From a virus, in the IMG/VR virus record IMGVR_UViG_3300025770_000057, positions 1 to 33,739 of that record: 33,739 nt of DNA, one strand, 5' to 3'. A model generated the notes under the pieces. That model was not told where the DNA came from. It worked only from the letters and a program-made list of their open reading frames with translations, and ran no database searches. Shown here piece after piece: positions 30,274-33,739 of the stretch. A program made the translations under genes and the position numbers. How positions within the stretch are numbered: position 1 is the stretch's first letter; every line of letters begins with the position of its first letter.

Positions 30274-31731
30274 TTAACCTCCATATGCTCCTAAATTTTT
30301 AGTACATAATGCGTAATATCCACTAGGTACTGCGTATTCAAAATTTCCATAACCATCTGCATCTGCGTTGCCTGATGAGATTGCATAAGGTGGAGAGCCG
30401 AAATTAAATTGATTCGTAAATGTTGTAGCTGCTGCTCCTGCGTGTAGATTTATAAATAATGACATAGGACCTTTAATTATATTTGCACTATTTGTAAGAT
30501 AACCATTTCCAGAAGTTGGGTCACCTCCTGTTTCTGCTGTATTATAATTCCACCAAACACCATTTATACCAAAATAATATTTTGTATTATCTAAGTCTAA
30601 AGCATACATAAAAATATCATTAGCAGATGGAGCAGTATAAAAACCATCAACTTCAGTAGTGTTTCCTCCACCATCATTTGAACCGTCTCCATTTACTGTA
30701 AGTCTAATTCTTGAATATCCAGTAGCAATAGAAACTTCATTTGCTGGGAATGTAGTACCTGTTCCAATATTTTCTTCATAAGAACAAATTCCAAGTCTTG
30801 TTCTGTCACTAGCACCAGATGTAATTAATTTTGATTCCCAGTACCATTTTCCAGATGTAGGTGCAATTGTATTTGCTATAAATAGTCTTGAAAAACTTTG
30901 ACCACTTACAGTTGCCTCTAAATTTCCATTAGATAAAGTATAACCATTTGGTGGGTTTGAAACAGCATTTAATGTATTAAAATTATTTGTGCAAGTATCA
31001 GTAGATTGATCTATTGCTGTAAGGTTATTAACTGTAAAGTTATTAGAGTTACCAGATACGTCTGCACCTAAAGCACCACTATTTTCAAAGTCTAAATAAA
31101 AACCATTATCGCCAAATGTTAATCCTGATACATCTTTCGGTTTCCAAATTGTTGGACTATCTTCGTCAAATTCTCCAAATGATGTGTGGTCTAACATTTG
31201 TCCATCAATAGCAACAAATTCTGCCATATACATATCAACATAGTATGCACTACCATTTTGACTAGCTCCTATTCTTGAATTTAATCCATTTCGTAAAAAT
31301 TGTGATACATTACAACCAGCATTTGTTCCTAAAGTTTGTAAAGTTCCATTTACATATATTTTAACTTGATTAGCTGCACCAGTTGCTCCGCTATTTCTTG
31401 CTACAACAATATGATACCAAGCAGAAACATCTCTAAACTTTGCACTTGTAGTATTAGCACCAGCGCCACTTCCATTGTATGAAAGAGTATCATCTGTTTC
31501 AAATTCTAAATCATCTCCAGCAGCAGCAGAGCCATCATAAGCAGCAAAAATTGATTGTCTTGTTCCTAAAGCACCTCTTTTAACCCATACTGAAACAGTA
31601 AATGCTGCTGTGCTTGTTTGACTAGCACCAAATGCTCTAGTCATATAATCACTACTTCCATCATTAAACCTACATGAGTTGGCTACGTCATAGCCTGTGT
31701 CTTTTATGGAGTTAGTTCCAAGAATGATCAT
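30274..31731 (-). CDS. LamG/concanavalin plus SPRY-type tail adhesin (485 aa)
   Basis: Residues about 20-180 form a LamG (concanavalin-like) domain: AFTVSVWVKRG, WYHIVVARNSG, QVKIYVNGTLQTLG and VDMYMAEFVAIDGQ. Residues about 285-450 are a SPRY-like domain: SGKWYWESKL, TRLGICSYEENIG, IFMYALDLDNTKYYFGINGV and MSLFINLHAG. Both folds bind carbohydrate or protein surfaces, so the protein probably contacts the host cell or decorates the tail. It begins right after the fibre-assembly candidate (shared base at 31731) and ends one base before the DUF7483 gene. Assignment rests on the characteristic strands; the exact ligand cannot be read from sequence. Confidence 0.82.
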   Translation of the reverse strand: MIILGTNSIKDTGYDVANSCRFNDGSSDYMTRAFGASQTSTAAFTVSVWVKRGALGTRQSIFAAYDGSAAAGDDLEFETDDTLSYNGSGAGANTTSAKFRDVSAWYHIVVARNSGATGAANQVKIYVNGTLQTLGTNAGCNVSQFLRNGLNSRIGASQNGSAYYVDMYMAEFVAIDGQMLDHTSFGEFDEDSPTIWKPKDVSGLTFGDNGFYLDFENSGALGADVSGNSNNFTVNNLTAIDQSTDTCTNNFNTLNAVSNPPNGYTLSNGNLEATVSGQSFSRLFIANTIAPTSGKWYWESKLITSGASDRTRLGICSYEENIGTGTTFPANEVSIATGYSRIRLTVNGDGSNDGGGNTTEVDGFYTAPSANDIFMYALDLDNTKYYFGINGVWWNYNTAETGGDPTSGNGYLTNSANIIKGPMSLFINLHAGAAATTFTNQFNFGSPPYAISSGNADADGYGNFEYAVPSGYYALCTKNLGAYGG

Positions 31732-32354
31732 TAACTCTCCAATGTTGGAAGTTCGCCTAATGGTCTTGATTGAACTCCATCTGTTGTAGTGTAAGTATAT
31801 AAAGTCTCTAATGCTGGAGTATCACTTGCGTTAGTGATTTGAGTTTCCATACTTGCTTGTTTAGTTCTAACTGCATCTCTGTGAGTAGATATAGCACTTG
31901 GTATAGCAGTAGATTTTTCTGTGTTCCTTGTAATGTACCAATCAGTATTATTTAATATTCCAGCTACTTGTGATTTTAAAGTTCTAATTAATGTTGTTTT
32001 TAAACCTTCAACCTTTACATCTCCAACTGATTTGTCATCTGGTAAATCTCCATCATCACTATCTTGTTGTGTCCATAAAGTATCTGCGTGTGCTTTAGCT
32101 GTACTTGATCCGTAAGTTGCAGTTACAGTTCCAGCATCTGCATCATAAGCATAAGATTGATTAGTATTGATATACCATTGTTCATCTTTTTTATTACTAT
32201 CATCAAAGACTACTTCGTAAATACCTATGGCATTTAATTCTGATGTAGACCACAACTGAAATATTTTAGCTGGATATTGAGTATCTCCAATAATCATAGC
32301 TTTAGGATGATTGATAAATTTTGAAATTGATCCGTCTGTTATTAATGCGTACAT
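31731..32354 (-). CDS. Probable tail fibre assembly-type protein (207 aa)
   Basis: The N-terminal segment (MYALITDGSISKFINHPKAM, then IGDTQYPAKIFQLWS) and the position directly after the fibre gene resemble the DUF4376/tail-fibre-assembly proteins, in which an N-terminal domain is followed by a helical tail. The C-terminal half here is helical (LIRTLKSQVAGILNNTDWYI, AISTHRDAVRTKQASMETQI). Such proteins act as fibre chaperones or as minor fibre components. The start is three bases after the fibre stop. Confidence is moderate because the family is defined by weak motifs. Confidence 0.6.
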   Translation of the reverse strand: MYALITDGSISKFINHPKAMIIGDTQYPAKIFQLWSTSELNAIGIYEVVFDDSNKKDEQWYINTNQSYAYDADAGTVTATYGSSTAKAHADTLWTQQDSDDGDLPDDKSVGDVKVEGLKTTLIRTLKSQVAGILNNTDWYITRNTEKSTAIPSAISTHRDAVRTKQASMETQITNASDTPALETLYTYTTTDGVQSRPLGELPTLES

Positions 32355-32357
32355 ATT

Positions 32358-33739
32358 TTAAGCCTCACTTAAGTTTAATGTTCTTCCAACTTCTTGCCAA
32401 ACAGCACCTGAATATTTAAAAACTAAAATATCGGTTTTAGCATTTGTTGAAGTAAATGTTGGTGCAGTTGATGCTGCAAATTCAAATACAGTATTAAAAG
32501 CTATTGTGTGTGAACCATTGTAGTTAATCTCTATACAAATAAACGCACCTTCAATTGGATTACTTGGTGCAGAGAAAGTCGTATTTTCTGTTGTTAAATG
32601 ATATGCGTTTGGTTTAGCAGAAGCATCCCAAGCTATAGCATTTGAAGATGATGTTAATGCTTGTTGTGATACATTAGCAGCATTAAAAGTTAATACTCCA
32701 GCACTACTTCCAGAAATCCAAGTTGTAGTTGTTGAACCATCAAAGCCAGCAATTTTTAATTGTCTATCACCAGTAGCACTAGCAGCATCAACACTTCCTA
32801 TTACTACATTACCAGCACCACTTGTTATATTATCTCCAGCTCTATAACCTAAAAGAGTATTATAATTAGCGTCATTACCTGAAATTAAATTTCCAGAATA
32901 TTCTCCAATCGCTGTGTTAAAATCTCCACTAGAATTAGCTTGTAATGATCTTCGACCAACAGCAGTATTACTTGCACCTGTGGTCAATGTAAGAGCCAAT
33001 CTTCCAACAGCAGTATTTCCAGGAGAAGCAGTAACTTTAGTTAATGTTCCTTGACCAACAGCTGTATTTGAATCCCCACTTGTTATTTCGTCTAAAGCAC
33101 CAATACCAACTCCAGTATTATTCTCTGCTGAACTTAAAGTTCCTGTTGTTGCATGACCAATTAATAACGATCCTGTAAAATTTGTTCCTCCAATTTTTCC
33201 TGGTACTGCAAGGAATGTAGCATCTTTACCATCTAATAAATTTAGTTCTGTTGCTGTTGAAGAAACAGCTGTACTTCCTAAAGTAAGTTGTCCGTCAGGT
33301 ACAATAAGACCCGCTCCACCATTAAATATTAAATCATCTGCTGAAGTGTCCCAAGTAACGTTTGCACTTGCTGTATCTCCGTAAAGTATAACATCGTATC
33401 CTTGATCATTTGCACCGATAGTTAATGTTGCATCTAATTGAACTGCACCATCAATATCGACAGCGTCTAAATTTGTAGTTCCATCTATATCTGCATTGCC
33501 TGATATGTCTAAAGTTGTAGCATCTAATTCTCCAGCTACTGTTACTACACCATCAGCAAGTGTTATTAAATCTATATCACTTGTATGCCCAATTGTAGCA
33601 CCGTTAGTAATAACATTATCAACGGTTAAAGTTGTAAGAGTACCTAAGCTTGTTACATTTGCTTGTGCTGCTGTAGATAAAGTACCTACAAAAGCAGTAG
33701 ATGTAATTGAAGTTGCTCCTGTAACTACTCCTGCATCTA
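32358..33739 (-). CDS. Tail fibre protein with NTAVG-type repeats (N-terminus beyond window)
   Basis: The frame is open from the stop at 32358 to the window end, about 460 residues, so its start lies outside; TTG at 32999 is only an internal codon. The first visible part is beta-rich with tandem degenerate repeats (LTVDNVITNGATIGH, LDATTLDISGNADIDGTTN). A series of about 20-residue NTAVG-(x2-3)-L motifs follows (SNTAVGQGTL, GNTAVGRLAL, SNTAVGRRSL, FNTAIGEYSG, YNTLLGYRAGD), as in YadA-like and phage fibre stalks that form trimers. The C-terminal 130 residues form a separate beta domain ending RTLNLSEA. It is probably the main receptor-binding fibre; the last domain may meet the receptor. Confidence 0.82.
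   Translation of the reverse strand, partial: DAGVVTGATSITSTAFVGTLSTAAQANVTSLGTLTTLTVDNVITNGATIGHTSDIDLITLADGVVTVAGELDATTLDISGNADIDGTTNLDAVDIDGAVQLDATLTIGANDQGYDVILYGDTASANVTWDTSADDLIFNGGAGLIVPDGQLTLGSTAVSSTATELNLLDGKDATFLAVPGKIGGTNFTGSLLIGHATTGTLSSAENNTGVGIGALDEITSGDSNTAVGQGTLTKVTASPGNTAVGRLALTLTTGASNTAVGRRSLQANSSGDFNTAIGEYSGNLISGNDANYNTLLGYRAGDNITSGAGNVVIGSVDAASATGDRQLKIAGFDGSTTTTWISGSSAGVLTFNAANVSQQALTSSSNAIAWDASAKPNAYHLTTENTTFSAPSNPIEGAFICIEINYNGSHTIAFNTVFEFAASTAPTFTSTNAKTDILVFKYSGAVWQEVGRTLNLSEA

Noticed and set aside
32358-32999. A 213-aa fibre protein starting at 32999
   Set aside because: The start is an internal TTG. The frame stays open to the window end with the same repeat pattern.
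1-33739. tRNA genes, integrase, att sites, insertion sequences
   Set aside because: Looked for cloverleaf arms, tyrosine or serine recombinase motifs and terminal inverted repeats; none found.

Overview
The window looks like part of the genome of a tailed marine phage, most likely podovirus-like and infecting SAR11 (Pelagibacter) or a related AT-rich oceanic alphaproteobacterium. The DNA is strongly AT-rich and gene-dense. Stops and starts overlap almost everywhere (ATGA, TAATG and 8-nt overlaps). There is a family A DNA polymerase, a viral archaeo-eukaryotic-type primase and UvrD-like helicase set, and an Hsp20. The virion proteins are long and glycine-rich, with adhesion-type tail proteins, of the kind seen in pelagiphages and uncultured Mediterranean phage contigs. 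The host assignment is inference from family resemblance. No terminase, portal, major capsid protein, integrase or tRNA was found, so the window is a partial genome. Both ends cut through genes.

All genes but one read leftward (minus strand). In transcription order the right part (33739 to 14441) is the virion module: a fibre with NTAVG-type repeats (cut by the window end), a probable fibre-assembly partner, a LamG/SPRY adhesin, a DUF7483-like protein, a large tail or connector protein, two small proteins, and four long proteins that are probably internal virion or DNA-ejection components. The last large one ends in a Hint (intein-like) domain. A small coiled-coil/membrane protein resembling XhlA holins and an Hsp20 with its own candidate promoter close this part.

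The centre (13901 to 12402) holds the only plus-strand gene, an SNF2-family helicase. It starts from an intergenic region with a perfect 10-bp inverted repeat whose arms carry the -35 boxes of two interleaved divergent sigma70-type promoters. The leftward promoter serves the replication module (12401 to 4375): small unknown proteins, a coiled-coil protein, a probable DNA-binding protein, a primase, an SF1 helicase, a 28-aa membrane peptide, DUF3310, a SET-domain protein, a zinc-ribbon protein and DNA polymerase A with leucine at the position equivalent to E. coli 762.

The left end (4361 to 1) is a cluster of small membrane, secreted and cysteine-rich proteins. Its most striking content is a duplicated two-gene cassette. 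Each copy has a 33-37 aa single-span membrane peptide whose 3' end overlaps, out of frame, the signal-peptide region of a secreted protein. Both frames are conserved between the copies. The first secreted copy carries a long Glu/Met-rich repeat region and the second runs off the window edge. A role in lysis or envelope interaction is plausible but unproven.
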